From Pteria penguin (lineage: Eukaryota; Mollusca; Bivalvia; Pterioida; Pteriidae), in assembly GCA_035048485.1 (NCBI GenBank), contig CM068590.1, positions 2,652,593 through 2,716,592 on the forward strand: a stretch of 64,000 nucleotides of DNA, given 5' to 3'. Of this stretch, positions 21,905 to 33,506 are shown in pieces. The position numbers were made by a program, and so were the translations under genes. Position 1 is the first letter of the stretch; each line of letters begins with the position of its first letter. Under the pieces are notes generated by a model. That model had not been told where the DNA came from. It worked only from the letters and a program-made list of their open reading frames with translations, and did no database searches.

Positions 21905-24900
21905 ATGGCTGTCGAAAGGGCGATACAAGAAACATTAACATAACTGCATATTGAATATGTTTTAAAAAAAGAACAATTGGACAAAAAAAGGATGTTTTTG
22001 CTGTGTTACCCACTAGATATGGAAAATCTATTATCTACACCTTGATGCCTTTCATTGTGGATAAGGTTCAAATATTTATAATTTATTTTTTGTTACTTGG
22101 TCTGAAGGTGTGTTTAAAGTTTAAAAATAAATTTCAAAAACTATTTATTTAATTATATTTTTTGTAAATTATTTACAATAATTAAAGTGTGTATGGTTTT
22201 TTTTTTTTATTATTATTATTTTTGGCAAAGCAGTACGAGATAACTTGCCTACAGTATTTCTGTCTGTCCAGTGATCCATTTTTTTAACATAGTCAATAAA
22301 ACAACCATACTTAAATCAGAGAGCACTTAAATTATTTAAAATGACAATGATCATGTAATGAGGAAGGGAGGGGGTAAAACGATGAAGATTTTTTTTTAAT
22401 AAGAAAGAAACAATCTCATGTATTTGTTTTCATTTTTTTATTTATAGTTTTAACACTCAGTTTTAGTGATTTCACCACTACTAGCTTTGATTGCAGACCA
22501 AGTAGAAATAATGAGGTCAAAGGAAATAGAAGTTGTGTCTCTTCGTGATTGTAAAGTTGCAGGTTACAAAGATTTTATATTGATTTCTACGTAAAACAAA
22601 AAAGCAAAAACAAATATAACAAAATAAACCTGTATTACATTTAGTATTATCATAATCAAAATTTAACACATGTTAAATTTGTCCATTTCATAAATTCTAT
22701 TCTAATATTATATTTTAGACTTCCCCACAGCAGCCTCTGTAATTTTTTTCAACACCTGAAGCTGCCATCTCAAATAGATGGAAAATTACTTTGAAAGAAA
22801 AATCTAATATTAGTTTAACAGTGTATGATGAAGCACATTGTATATCTACATGGTACGAACACCTTAATTATATCTTATATAAAGATTTGTTATCTGCAAA
22901 GCTTGTTGAAACAACAAGTAATTACTTTGTCATACTAAGTCACTATGTTTTTATCTTTAATCATCTTGACTATCAAGAAAAATATGAGAAGTAAACTTAA
23001 TTTGCATAATAATATATAATAACCATTTGTGTTTTGTGATATTTTTTTCATTTATTTAAATTTTTGTTATTATTTATTTGAAGGGGGATGGATTTTAGGC
23101 CAGAGTATAGACATACAGATGGATGCAGTCCTAACATAACATGCACGTTAACGCGAAAAGCGGTCACGAGGACTGCTTGAGCACACGTGCTAGGACTGCT
23201 CGACCGGACGCGCGTGCGCTCCTTGCGTTAACGCGGGAGGAAATTCGCGTTAACGCGATTTATTCCCGCGTGCGCTCGGTCCAGTCGAGCGTTCACATGC
23301 CTTCATTTGTAATTCTCTGTGCAGTGGTGCGGATGGAGGAAATAAAAGGGATCTAATTAAATTACTGCAAATATAAATACGTGTGTTATATATAATATTA
23401 AAATGACACTCTGCATTAAGCGTTTCATATGTAAAATGATAATGGAAATTACGGCGTAGACATGCACTAAGGTATTTATGAAAAAAAAACTTCGTCAGTT
23501 TATAGAATAAAGAATCTAGGATAATTACATTATAATTCTATTTTATCAATTTATTTTAATCAATTAAATTATGTATTTATTTCTTATTTGTTTATTTTTA
23601 AATAAATTATTTATGTATTTATTCCTATCTATATATTTATTATTGGGTTTTTTTTTAATTATCTATTTTTCAGAAAATATGAATACCATGATTATCATCA
23701 TTATTATTAAAGTTATTATTAATGTTATTAATTTTCTTCTTCTTCTTCTTTTTCTTCCTCGTATTATTATTATTATCATAAAATAAGAATAAATTTCATT
23801 ATATTCAATGTTCGGAAATTGTATTCAATATCTTTAAAATTCATCCCTTAACTCATAAACGTTTTATCTAATTCTAAATATTTACCTACATGCACGCAGT
23901 AATATGTTCTTATATTCAAATATAAAATGTATAACTCGATTCTCCTTCAAATCCTTCTCTATGTACATGTTAATGTAAGTTTTAAGTTGTAAGCAAGCGA
24001 ACGTGGCTGTCAAGCACGTTCACGCGGCAGTCAAGCGCGTGAACGCAGCAGTCAAGCGCGTTAACGCGGTCTCGAAATTAAGTTCACGAGAAACTCTGCG
24101 TTAACGCAGACGCGTGTGCTCAGCAGTCCTGAGCGCACGAGGAAAGCAAACTTCACGTTAACGCGACGTTAACACAATGTTATGTTAGGACTGCACCCCA
24201 CTGTATAAGTGCCTTACAGTCTATATTTGATGTGCCAAATCTTGTCCTGACTGCAACTGCAACACAACAAATTAAAGAGGACATTTTCACAGTGCTTTCT
24301 TTTGATGACAAGACAAACATCATGGTTAATCTGCCTGACAGGTGAATATTATAATGAAAATATTTTGTTCATTATCACAAATTGAAAGCATAAGCACTAT
24401 ATTAAAAATTCATATAAAGATGGGAAGGGATATCATTTTTTATCTCTTTTAGAAAATACAAGGGGTTGGAGTGTTAATATAAACCACCATCAATTTTATT
24501 TTTCTGTTACATGTCTATTGACTTGATCTCATTTTGTATTTAAAGGCCAAATGTCTTTCTTCATGTTCAACCTGCAACAGAAAATTTTGAAAAGGACTTG
24601 GATTGGATACTCGAATACCTCAAAGGAGAGAAGAGTAAAAAAAGAAAGATCATATTATTTGTAGATTCTTTAAATAAGTGTTTTCAAATCGACTTATGGA
24701 TAACTTCTAACCTTATGGATGATATTTATCATAACAAGGAAAGATCTTCAGCAAACAGACGAGTTGAAATGTTTCATGCAAATACTGACTCTGATACTAA
24801 AAACAGAATATTGACAGATTTTACAAGTGATCATAGCATTATTGAATTGCTAATATACACGATAGCTATTGGAATGGGAATCAATATTAAAGACATTGAG

Positions 24901-25272
24901 TTAATTATACACTGGGGTCTTCCAAAATCTACTTTACATTATTGGCAAGAAATAGGACGCTATGCAAGAGACAATAGAGAGGGCTTTGTTATTTCATATG
25001 TTTACCCAAGATGTTTATTAAATGCAGAGACTGGAATCAAAGAATTAGCTAGTGCATGTGATAAGCAGGAATGGATACGTACATCAATTTTAAAGGAATT
25101 TCAATTGAGTGAAATGAGCAAATGCGAACTTAAAAGACTTGGAGACTTGACTCAATGTTCTAAATTGTGTACTAAAGTATGCAAATGTGAACAATGCAAA
25201 TGCTGTACAAATTGTAGAATAAAATGCTCTTGTCCTTTAAAATGTGAGAACATTCTGTCAAATTTTGATTAA
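21905..25272 (+). pseudogene. RecQ-type helicase of a mobile unit, multi-exon, interrupted
   Basis: Inferred exons: 21905-22065, 22497-22590, 22731-22852, 23084-23123 continued at 24196-24341, and 24546-25272. Helicase landmarks appear in order: Walker A DVFAVLPTRYGKS (a usual Gly is Arg), DQVEIMRS, the DEAH box DEAHCISTW, then FRPEYRH, motif III LTATAT, motif IV IILFVDSL, motif V AIGMGINIKDIELIIHWGLP and motif VI YWQEIGRYARD. It ends with a Cys-rich tail (CSKLCTKVCKCEQCKCC). Splice phases agree across most junctions. Damage: an in-frame TAA about 13 codons after the proposed start, a frame change before motif I, and a 1,072-bp inverted-repeat insertion in the fourth exon. RecQ enzymes are 3'-5' DNA helicases. 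The short length, lack of RQC/HRDC domains and pairing with the DUF6589-like gene point to a transposon-borne helicase rather than a cellular one. Confidence 0.82.
23124..24195. mobile_element. 1,072-bp inverted-repeat element inserted in helicase exon
   Basis: The termini are perfect inverted repeats for 19 bp (TGCAGTCCTAACATAACAT at the left; its complement at the right). They continue as imperfect arms of 90 bp or more that share GGACTGCT(T)GAGCACACG. Both arms are unusually GC-rich and carry many copies of GTTAACGCG-like motifs. The middle is AT-rich with no coding capacity. Removing exactly 23124-24195 restores the helicase reading frame (…YRHTDG joined to PHCISALQ…). This fixes the boundaries and suggests insertion without a retained target duplication; if TGCA is a 4-bp duplication, the frame would be off by one. 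It is a non-autonomous DNA transposon of unknown superfamily. Confidence 0.88.
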
Positions 25273-25349
25273 TTGTTTAATATATACCAGTAAAAAGTAA
25301 AAGAAAAAAGTGGCATTTTATTCATGGTTTTAATCATCTTGCATTTGTT

Positions 25350-28300
25350 TTATAACAAGTAACCGTTTAGCATATTCTTTTTTAACCGCTCTAGTCTTGC
25401 ATTTAACTTTAAAGGATTAACATTTGTGAGTATCTTAAATTCAAAATCTGGAAATGCACTGTGTCCTCTTCCTGGTTTGTTGATGAATATCTCTTCAGGT
25501 CCCATTAGTTCAATAAATTTTATAATGTCTTTCGATCCATCAATTAATGCCTTTTTATGTTTTTTGACTCTGTAACGTTGTACATCGTAAACATGTTTTA
25601 GTGTTTTTCCCAAGCCAACCATCTGGCTGTGTCTCGCTATGGTTTCGCCTTTTACACTGTCTGTAATATTAAATATAGGTATAAACAGACTTTTGAACAA
25701 TAGCTGTAAGAAGCACATACATTGCTTACCTCAGAGTTCAATGATAATTTCTGAAAAGTGTTTTTAAAGAAATAAGAAGTTAAAAAATTACAAAATACTG
25801 CTTTTAAATCAAATAATTCTATGATATACATATAGATACCTTTATACTCATGATTTAGGTGTTCCATATGTAAATCCATTGCAATATTGTTTCCTGTTCC
25901 ATCTCTAGTATTTACTGTTCTATTCCATGATAACGTGTGTCTTAGTCTTGGGGATACTGCACCATTGATAGCTGACAACAGACGTTGGCCGGAAGAAAGT
26001 ATTTTGGATGATTTTTCTAAAAAAACTGCAACATATCAAATTTCCAATGCAGTATAATTCTTTCCCCATCATTTTCTCGTATCGCATCTCTCCTTGCTTT
26101 CTGGTTTAACCCTCTCCAAATTACCATTAAGGCATAGTTCTTCTTATGATCTGTCAAAGCATTTGCGACATATTGCCGTTTACCTTTCTTTGGTTTTTCA
26201 CATTTCCTACATTCCTCAGAACAATACCATCTCCCACTAGGCACATCATCTTCATTCCTTTCAAGGCATTCAAGATGGAACCATCCACCATTTGCACAGA
26301 GTTTATTTTCACAATATATCATTAATCCAGGCTTGTCTTGTCTACATATGCAATATTCATTATCATCAGCATTATCAGTATTGTGTAGATCTACTGCTCT
26401 ATTTACAATACCCATACAGGATAGAAAGCACATGTCAACAATTTCTCTAGCTGTCTGTTCTAATAACTGAAGTTTGTCTTCTCTTTCCTCAGAAAAGTTG
26501 AAGGGCTCTTCATCCACATTCTGGAGTTTTAAAATATGAAGGGCTGCTAATGTGATATACCCATCACAGCAAAAATATAAAAATTCTTCATCATGGTAAA
26601 AATCTTCCTTGACATTATGGGTAACACTTCTGTGATTAAAGTAATTTTTCAATTGGAAAAGAGTCCCTTTATCACGCACACTTTTTCCGCTATATAGTTC
26701 ATGATATGCAACCTGAAATATTTAAAATTTCATATAAAATATATTTCATTTAAAAAAACAAACAATGAATAATGCACAAGTTTTCTTTTTGTTTACAACT
26801 ATAATACCTTATAATTAGGGGGAAAAAGAAAGAATATTAATTCATCAGAGTTACATTGACCTTGTCAAAATGTCCATGACCTTTGATATATTATAAAAAT
26901 TGAATTTCAATTTTACCTGAAGCAAAAGCAGTCTCTTGTGCCATTCTTGAATGGACATCTTAAGACCCTGTAGCTGTGACCATGGATTGTTACCATTTAT
27001 TCTTGCTGATTGGACATCATTCCCCCTTTCACAACTTAATCCATCAGCATGCAAGGGTATAATAAATGGGGCACCATCTGGCTTCAGTGGAACATACTTT
27101 TGATAGATCTCCATTATCTCAATCATTTCTGATGTTTTACTTTCATCTTTATCAATAATACCAAGAGGAACCTTAAACATACAATTTTAATTATATAGAC
27201 ATGTAAATATATTATCTTTTTGATTTTAAACTAAATCATTAAAATAAACTTACTGCATACAAGTGTAAAGAAAACACACTTGGGGCAAAACTTCTATTTA
27301 ATAAAACAAACTTAATTTGTAATGCCACAAAAAGGATATAAAGATAAATAAAATAGTAAATGTTACATTCTATTATTACACTTTACTTACAATTTCACTT
27401 TGTAAAGAAGATTCCTTTTGGTAGGGATGGTGAATGTGAGTATTCACCTCAACATCTTGAAATATTGAGATGTTATCATGCAGTGTATCCTCATTGTTAT
27501 TGTTGTAAGTTTCCAGCTACCTGTTCTTTCCACATAGTTACTTCTCTATCAAACCCTTTTCTCAATCTGTCTATGGCAGATCTTGTACCTTTAATGCCCA
27601 TACACAAACCTAAATGTTGTAAGTTGGCAAACTCCTTGAAAAAGAACATTTGAAGTTAAGTCTTTTTAAACACTTGATAATCAATATTATAGTAAAAATG
27701 GTAAATTGTAAATATTTTAAAACTAATTAATTTGTGTGCTTTGTTACTTTAATTAATTAACATAATTAAAAATATATAAAAGTAGGACTAAATTTGAGAA
27801 ATTGTTTATAAAAAAATAACAAATATAATGAAGGATAATTTTTGGTGGACAAATGAGAGTTATAGAAATAAAAGTAAACATTTTAAACATACAGCTCTTA
27901 ATATAATTACCTCTCTTTTGTAACCAGAAAGCCAAAGTTGGATAGAATAGATCTCTTGGAAACCATTCATAAGTCTTGGAGCTCTTTGGTATAATATCTG
28001 CGATACTATAGATCCAATAGTAGGAATAACAGATACATCAGAATTGGATACAAGTCCCAAATTTTTAACAGACTTGGTAGAAGTTAAACAGCCGATCAGT
28101 GCACTTGAAAGTACTGGGCAATCTCTGGATAATTCCTCATACCTTAAATCCCATGAGAATTTTTTTATTTCATCTATTTTTTGGTGCCCACTGAACAAGG
28201 AATCTTTATTTTTGCAAACTGTTGCAACCTCATTTCTTACTGTTTCTTGGATGTACGTTTTTAACGCTTTTTTAAATCCGACACGATAATTTGCTAAAAT

Positions 28301-28375
28301 TTTTATTGCTTTCCCATAATGTCTCTGATTTATATGTCTGATGGCCTTTTTCACTTCTGAAGCAGCTTGTGAAAT
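25350..28375 (-). pseudogene. PHD-finger / DUF6589-like protein gene, multi-exon
   Basis: Inferred minus-strand exons: 28375-27911, about 27634-27521, 27171-26917, 26712-25840 and 25660-25350 (TAA). Upstream exons and the start codon were not found. Recognisable segments in order: QILYQRAPRLMNGFQ; LQHLGLCMGIKGTRSAIDRL; HADGLSCERGNDVQSAR with LQGLKMSIQEWHKRLLLLQ; RDKGTLFQLKNYFNHRSV; a PHD finger (CICRQD…YCENKLC…WFHLEC…WYCSEEC, all eight C4HC3 ligands present); and NIAMDLHMEHLNHEYK. These resemble the invertebrate/fungal DUF6589 family, recalled from memory. One frame change, probably in a T7 run near 26018-26026, separates the PHD part from the MEHLN part. A stop or missing exon after 27521 is also unresolved. 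It converges on the helicase gene with only 77 bp between stop codons. The function is unknown; a transposase-like or chromatin-reading role is inference. Confidence 0.72.
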
Positions 28376-28493
28376 CTATATTAAACGTTTGTTATAAATG
28401 AAAATTTGTCTAAAAATGTTATTTCAAACATTTTCATTAAATTTCTGGATTCGGTAAATTAGAGATTACAATAATGAAGCAGTGTGATAGGAT

Positions 28494-28525
28494 ATTATTA
28501 TTATTAATATTATTATTATTATTAT

Positions 28526-28599
<74 letters not shown>

Positions 28600-28614
28600 T
28601 GATTATTATTATTT
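28494..28614. repeat. (TTA)n/(GTA)n compound microsatellite
   Basis: TTA repeats pass into about 29 AGT/GTA trinucleotides and then back into ATT. Minus-strand poly-threonine and poly-leucine frames are artefacts. Confidence 0.96.
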
Positions 28615-28684
28615 GGTCTCTCTCCGCGTCCCAAGAAACAACTTTCGAAAAGCTGAGCAAATTCTCATTACTGCTTTCGTTTTT

Positions 28685-28860
28685 CATGAAAATATGTAAA
28701 GAAATATAGTTTGGACATCATTCAAGAAGACATATGAGCAGGCTGTATGGCACAAATCATGCAAATAAATAGAAAATTAACATGGAAAAAGACATTACAA
28801 AAATATTCGATTGTACTGCAGTCACGATGCCGACTTTGGACGATCACTTAAAGTAATAAA
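28685..28860 (+). repeat. Dispersed repeat family R1, diverged copy
   Basis: It shares GGCACAAATCATGCAAATAA-like and GACATTACAAAAATATTCGA blocks, and the CGA(T/C)GCCGACTT(T/C)GGACG motif, with 36865-37000. Confidence 0.65.
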
Positions 28861-29351
28861 CTTCCCTCAATCCGTGTGGTTAATCGGTTTACGGGCACCC
28901 ACCTTTCAGCTCACTGCAAAATACATTTAAAACATATAAATAATCCTCTATATAGAGAACAAGGATCAACAGGTTTCTCAAGACGAGAAGTCATAAAATT
29001 CTCACATGAAACGTTTACAGAATAGTATACTAGTATCAAAAATATGTCATGCGATATCAACGAGTAAAGCGTTCTCTGTCCGTCTGTCAGCGAGCTAAGA
29101 TCATTGATCTGTAGGAGTTTCGAGTAACAGTCACATGTAAAGAGACTTAGGATTTTGTCTCCCCTGAAAAATGTTAGACAGGCTCGTCATAGAGTTCCGA
29201 CCGCCCTGTTAGTCAACGTGCAGAGCTTGTGTAAGTCTGTATAGGATTGCAGAGGGGCCCAATACAAGACCCATTGTCTTAGCGAGATCTCGGGGACAAA
29301 CTGCCAATATCGAAGGCGTTTAATAATTTTAGAATCCGTCGACATGAAATT
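28861..29351. other. No feature seen
   Basis: Unique-looking sequence without a supported reading frame or repeat, between repeat R1 and the retroelement fragment. Confidence 0.3.
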
Positions 29352-29890
29352 ATGGGAACTTTGACCCTCTTTCCGTTTCTTTGCAGCAATATCCCGTCCT
29401 CACCTGCCTATGGAGTTTTTATATCTCAACTTATAAGGTACGCAAGAGCCTGTTCTCTATGCGACGGTTTTATTCCAAGGGCCAAACGACTGGCCACTAA
29501 GTTGCTCATGCAGGGATATGTTAAAGAACGTCTGAAATCGTCACTGAGGAAGTTCTACGGTCGCTATGGGGATCTTGTACGAAAATATGATGTGCCTCTT
29601 TCTAGAATGATTGATAATATTCTGGAATGCGACTAAATGACCTGTTCAGTGAACACCAAATATGACTTTGTATACCAATTTTGTACTTTCGTATGTAAAA
29701 TTAGGAAACCAAAACTCTTGATTTTGACATGTTTCTTAAGAACTGCTGTGACGGGTGATATATGCAAACAGGAGACGCTTACTCTCCCCAGGCACCTGGT
29801 CTCACCTCGGAATTTTTCAGTATTTCGGGGTGCACAACAGTTTCTTTTTGAATATTACACGATTTTGTATTTGTCCTTGGACTGAAAATG
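29352..29890 (+). pseudogene. Penelope-like element fragment: RT C-terminus plus 3' tail
   Basis: The frame to 29636 matches the last ~90 residues of the element reverse transcriptase: NIPSSPAYGVFISQLIRYAR, KLLMQGY and SLRKFYGRY. It ends at a normal stop. The tail that follows contains GTGACGGGTGATATATGCAA and CAGGAGACGCTTACTCTCCC. It is a different subfamily from the 15 kb and 44 kb copies, since the coding part has diverged. An (AAAT)n tract at about 29938-29985 sits close to the 3' end. Confidence 0.82.
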
Positions 29891-30274
29891 ATTAACGGTT
29901 TGGTACTTCTTCGATATTGATTCACATGATGTGTATCAGGTAAATAAATAAATAAATGGAATAAATAAATAAATACATAAATATAAAAAAGAAAAAAAAA
30001 TACCTGTATGTCACTCCGTGGGTGCTACAAAGACTACAAGCAGATGCCGTATTGTTTCACTAGTATTCCCCAAAGTGAAAAATTCAGAAATTATGAAAGA
30101 AAAAAAAACAGCGCTTAGAAAGGGCATTTGTAGACAAATTTTCCTTTTCTATAATAGTACAGATAGGATTACGCATGAATTCTATACGATAACAGTGAAG
30201 AGGTTTTTTATACCGTTATGGATGTAACGAGAATCAAGGAATGTAGTCCCTCATCCAAAAACAATTTTACAAAG

Positions 30275-31440
30275 GGGGGGAATTTTACAGACATACCTCA
30301 TGTGAAAGTACATTCTCTAGGAAACATTTTAAGCGATGTTTGCACTCTGGCCGTTGGGGCTTTACTGAGTTTTTTTATCAAAAATTGCTGTAAATTGGAA
30401 ATTTTGAAGAAAATGTAAGCAACTCCATAAATTCATGAAAAAAAAACATGTAATCTTATAGATGTTTATATGATTTTTCCAATAAAAGAGGTTTCAGTAC
30501 CATATCATGCATGAAAAGAGCACTCCTAATACCTCAAAGCGACAAAAACCCGCATCTCCTGCCACTTTGTTATTTCCAGTTAACAAATGCCTCTTTTGTG
30601 ACAAGGAAACAATAAAGGTAAAGGATACTAAACAAAATGTTACTAGATGTGTAACAAAATGCGCTAAAGAGTCTATCAAAGCCGCAGTTGCCAATAAATG
30701 TGACGATCAGCTTTTGTGTTAAGTTTTGAACCAAGATCTTTTTGCAAGGGAAGCATGGTATCACAATGCTTGTCGATGAAAGTATACACGAAGTGAGACT
30801 AGGCATGTGTCTCACACAGATTCTGAAGCATATGTCTGATGCTGCCCACAAAAACGCATTTGGTTTAATATGTAATTACATTAAGGAGCATGGGGGGTTG
30901 GGGGTTGGGGGGGGGTTATGGGGTGTCTTTCAAATTATGCATTTGCAAAGTGTATAGACATTCCTATATCATGATGCATTTAAACTCATAAATGATAAAG
31001 CATAAATAATTCATAAAGATTTTCCAATTTTCAGCGATTTTCATAATCGGCATCACTTAATGAAAAATATTTTTAAATATCCCTTTTCAATACTTCATGA
31101 TAGGGTAATTGCCATATCATGAGATAGATTAGACATTGTTTTATCATTCCATAACCATTAAAACAAATATTTGGATCTACACAAAGCCGGATAGACGAAA
31201 GGAAATAAAATAAGGAAAAAATCAATTTTGCAAAAATAGTACATATAACCATAAAAATAAAAAAAAAAAAAAAAAAAAATCAAATTTCCAATTTTCAGCG
31301 ATTTTTGATTAAAATCTTATGTTTTTGCCCCAAAACCCAGTAAAGTTCCAACGGCCAGATTACAAACACCGCTCATTTTGTAGCATTTTTAATAAGCTTT
31401 CAGAAAAATATATCCTCTAAAATTCCTCCTAAGAGGGGTG
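30275..31440. mobile_element. Candidate element with ~150-bp imperfect inverted ends
   Basis: The left arm (30275-30415) contains CTGGCCGTTGGGGCTTTACT, then ATCAAAAATTGCTG and AAATTGGAAATTTTG. The right arm (31275-31440) contains the reverse complements AAATTTCCAATTTTCAGCGA, CCCAGTAAAGTTCCAACGGCC and CCTCCTAAGAGGGG. The zinc-finger pseudogene lies between them, which suggests one element carrying that gene. No target duplication was identified, and the arms are well diverged. Confidence 0.55.
30507..30890 (+). pseudogene. Zinc-binding protein pseudogene of a transposon-associated family
   Basis: The reading frame gives CLFCDKETIKVKDTKQN, then VTKCAKESIKAA, then (across a TAA at about 30720) NQDLFAREAWYHNACR, and (across a TGA at about 30777) KYTRSETRHVS. 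After a frame change comes AHKNAFGLICNYIKEH. The C-x2-C … H-x3-C arrangement and the phrase 'DLxAxEAxYHxxC' are typical of an uncharacterised protein family that is repetitive in molluscan and cnidarian genomes (from memory). Two nonsense codons and a frameshift make it non-functional. Nothing upstream of 30507 is recognisable. Confidence 0.6.
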
Positions 31441-31495
31441 GGGGGGGGGGGTATATGACAACTCAAGGTGTAATGTATTTGCGAATCTTAGGTAT

Positions 31496-32095
31496 AAGTA
31501 TATCGTGGAGGTGGGTGTACTGGGGATAATCAAGGCATACAGGTATATCGTGGAGGTGAATGTATTGGGGATAATCAAGGCATACAGGTGTTAACATGGA
31601 GGTGGATTATGGGGGATAATCAGCGGATACCGGTGCGAAGGTAGGTGTCGGGGATATTCAAGGTATACAGGTGTGCATCTTGTAGGATGTAAGTTTGGAG
31701 GATAATCAAGGGATACGAATGGGGATCTTGGAGGTGGTATATGGAATAATCAAGGGACAGAGATGCTGATCCTTGTGTTATTGTGTGGGGGATAATCAAG
31801 GGATACATATGCATGTGTGCATCACTGAGTTGGTGTGGGGATAATCAAGGGATACAAGTGTGTGTCGTGGAGGTGAGTGTGTGGGGTAAAATGAAGGAAT
31901 ACAAGCGTGTGTCGTGGAGATGGATGTGTTGGGGGATAATCAAGGGATACTTATGCATGTGTGCATCATTGAGTTGGTGTGGGGAATAATCAAGGGACAC
32001 AAGTACGTGTCGTGGAGGTGACTGTGTGGGGTATAATCAAGAGATTTATGTGGATCATGGAAATACGTGGGGGATAATCAAGGGTTTTCTCGGGA
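31496..32095. repeat. ~50-bp degenerate minisatellite (GGGGATAATCAAGGGATAC)
   Basis: About twelve units share GGGATAATCAAGG(G/C)ATAC and a GTGTCGTGGAGGTGGATGTG part. Unit length varies from 48 to 60 bp. A related, more diverged array lies on the other side of TRIM-like copy B at 35675-36240. Confidence 0.85.
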
Positions 32096-32287
32096 GAATT
32101 TAAGAGATTTGCATGTGGGGAGATAATTAAGGTCTTTAAGTAAATTTTTTAGTGTATTAATATTTTCCGTAGGAAAGATTTATGAAAACCTTAGACTCTA
32201 TACAAGAACGGATTCTAAAATAAATGTACATATATAGATACAGCATTCAGTTTTTTATCTAACTGGGTGATGGAAATTCTGATAATG

Positions 32288-32546
32288 TTTGTATGTATGT
32301 ATGTATGTATGTATGTATGTATGTATGTATGTATGTATGTATGTATGTATGTATGTATGTATGAGTGTGCATGTATGTATGTATGTATGTATGTATGTAT
32401 GTATGTATGTATGTATGTATGTATGTATGTATGTATGTATGTATGTATGTATGTATGTATGTATGTGCGTATGTATGTATGTATGTATGTATGTATGTAT
32501 GTATGTATGTATGTATGTATGTATGTATGTATGTATGTATGTATGT
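32288..32546. repeat. (GTAT)n microsatellite, ~259 bp
   Basis: Tetranucleotide GTAT/ATGT repeats with two interruptions (ATGAGTGTGC and GTGCGT). Six overlapping frames of 90-127 codons on both strands are by-products of the repeat. Confidence 0.98.
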
Positions 32547-32879
32547 GTTCAAAGTGACACCATATACCATAATCGTCCCTGAAAATTACTGGATGCAAGG
32601 TGAATTTGATGGGAATAGCTTGGAAGCTGCAGTGGTATAATAAAGGGGGTGGGGGTGTTCAGAAACATACTTGCACTTTCAGTATTGATAGAGATGGAAT
32701 TAGGGCGCATGTGTCCCCTCTGGTCCTTTCTCAATTGCTTTTGGGTCTTTAAACCGGTATATTATATGAAGGATGTTAGAGAATAACTGTTCTATGCTAG
32801 CTTGAATTTTAATACATTAATATGTACTATGTATAGACATCGAACTACGTTGTACGTTATTACGGAAAAGCCACGCTTT

Positions 32880-33506
32880 CAGAATTCTGAAAATCCCCTA
32901 AATGCAACAATTCTATAGAAGCATGCGCAGACCTTGTCAAAGTATTAGGGCACTGAATTCATATCAAGAGTACCTCCTCCACGTTCTGACAGAACGGTTT
33001 TTATTTCTGCCACCTATCTGACGTACTCGTACTTTCTTTTTTCATTAAATTGACTTTTAACCTTAAAATCCAAGGCTGTAAAAAAGAAGGAGGTGAACTG
33101 TTGATAGGAGCATTAGAGGCTACCTTCGTGTAGGTAATGTCTATGTATTACACTACATCGTCTCGCCTTTTGTTGTAAATTGCATTATATCAATTTCTTT
33201 TATGTTATTCATTGTGTCGGACCTCGTTACAAGAGAGGGGAATTCAATTCGCTTTTCATTTTCATGATTCTTGATGTGCAGAGTTGGTTTTATCCATCTC
33301 CTACATAGATTTCAGGCCCCTGCCAAACCTCTAATTATGTTACCGTACATGTATACAATTCTATCAGTAACAAAGGCAATTATCTATATACATAATCACG
33401 CATTTTTATGTAGCCTTCTATTCTCTACGGGCCTGAATTAATTATAAATCATTTGTGGATTTTTTATGAACTCTTTTTTATTATTTGTATCGTTTTGCAG
33501 AAAAAA
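32880..33506 (+). promoter_or_regulatory. Upstream/5'-UTR region of TRIM-like copy B
   Basis: Homology blocks shared with copy A and the 41.6 kb segment (ATTGCATTATATCAATTTCT and CAAGGCTGTAAAAAAG-type) cover this stretch. TTTTGCAG at 33493-33500 is a strong splice acceptor six bases before the ATG, implying a 5'-UTR intron. No confident TATA box or initiator was identified. Confidence 0.45.

Noticed and set aside
32215..32640. Six overlapping open frames on both strands
   Set aside because: All are translations of the GTAT tetranucleotide repeat.
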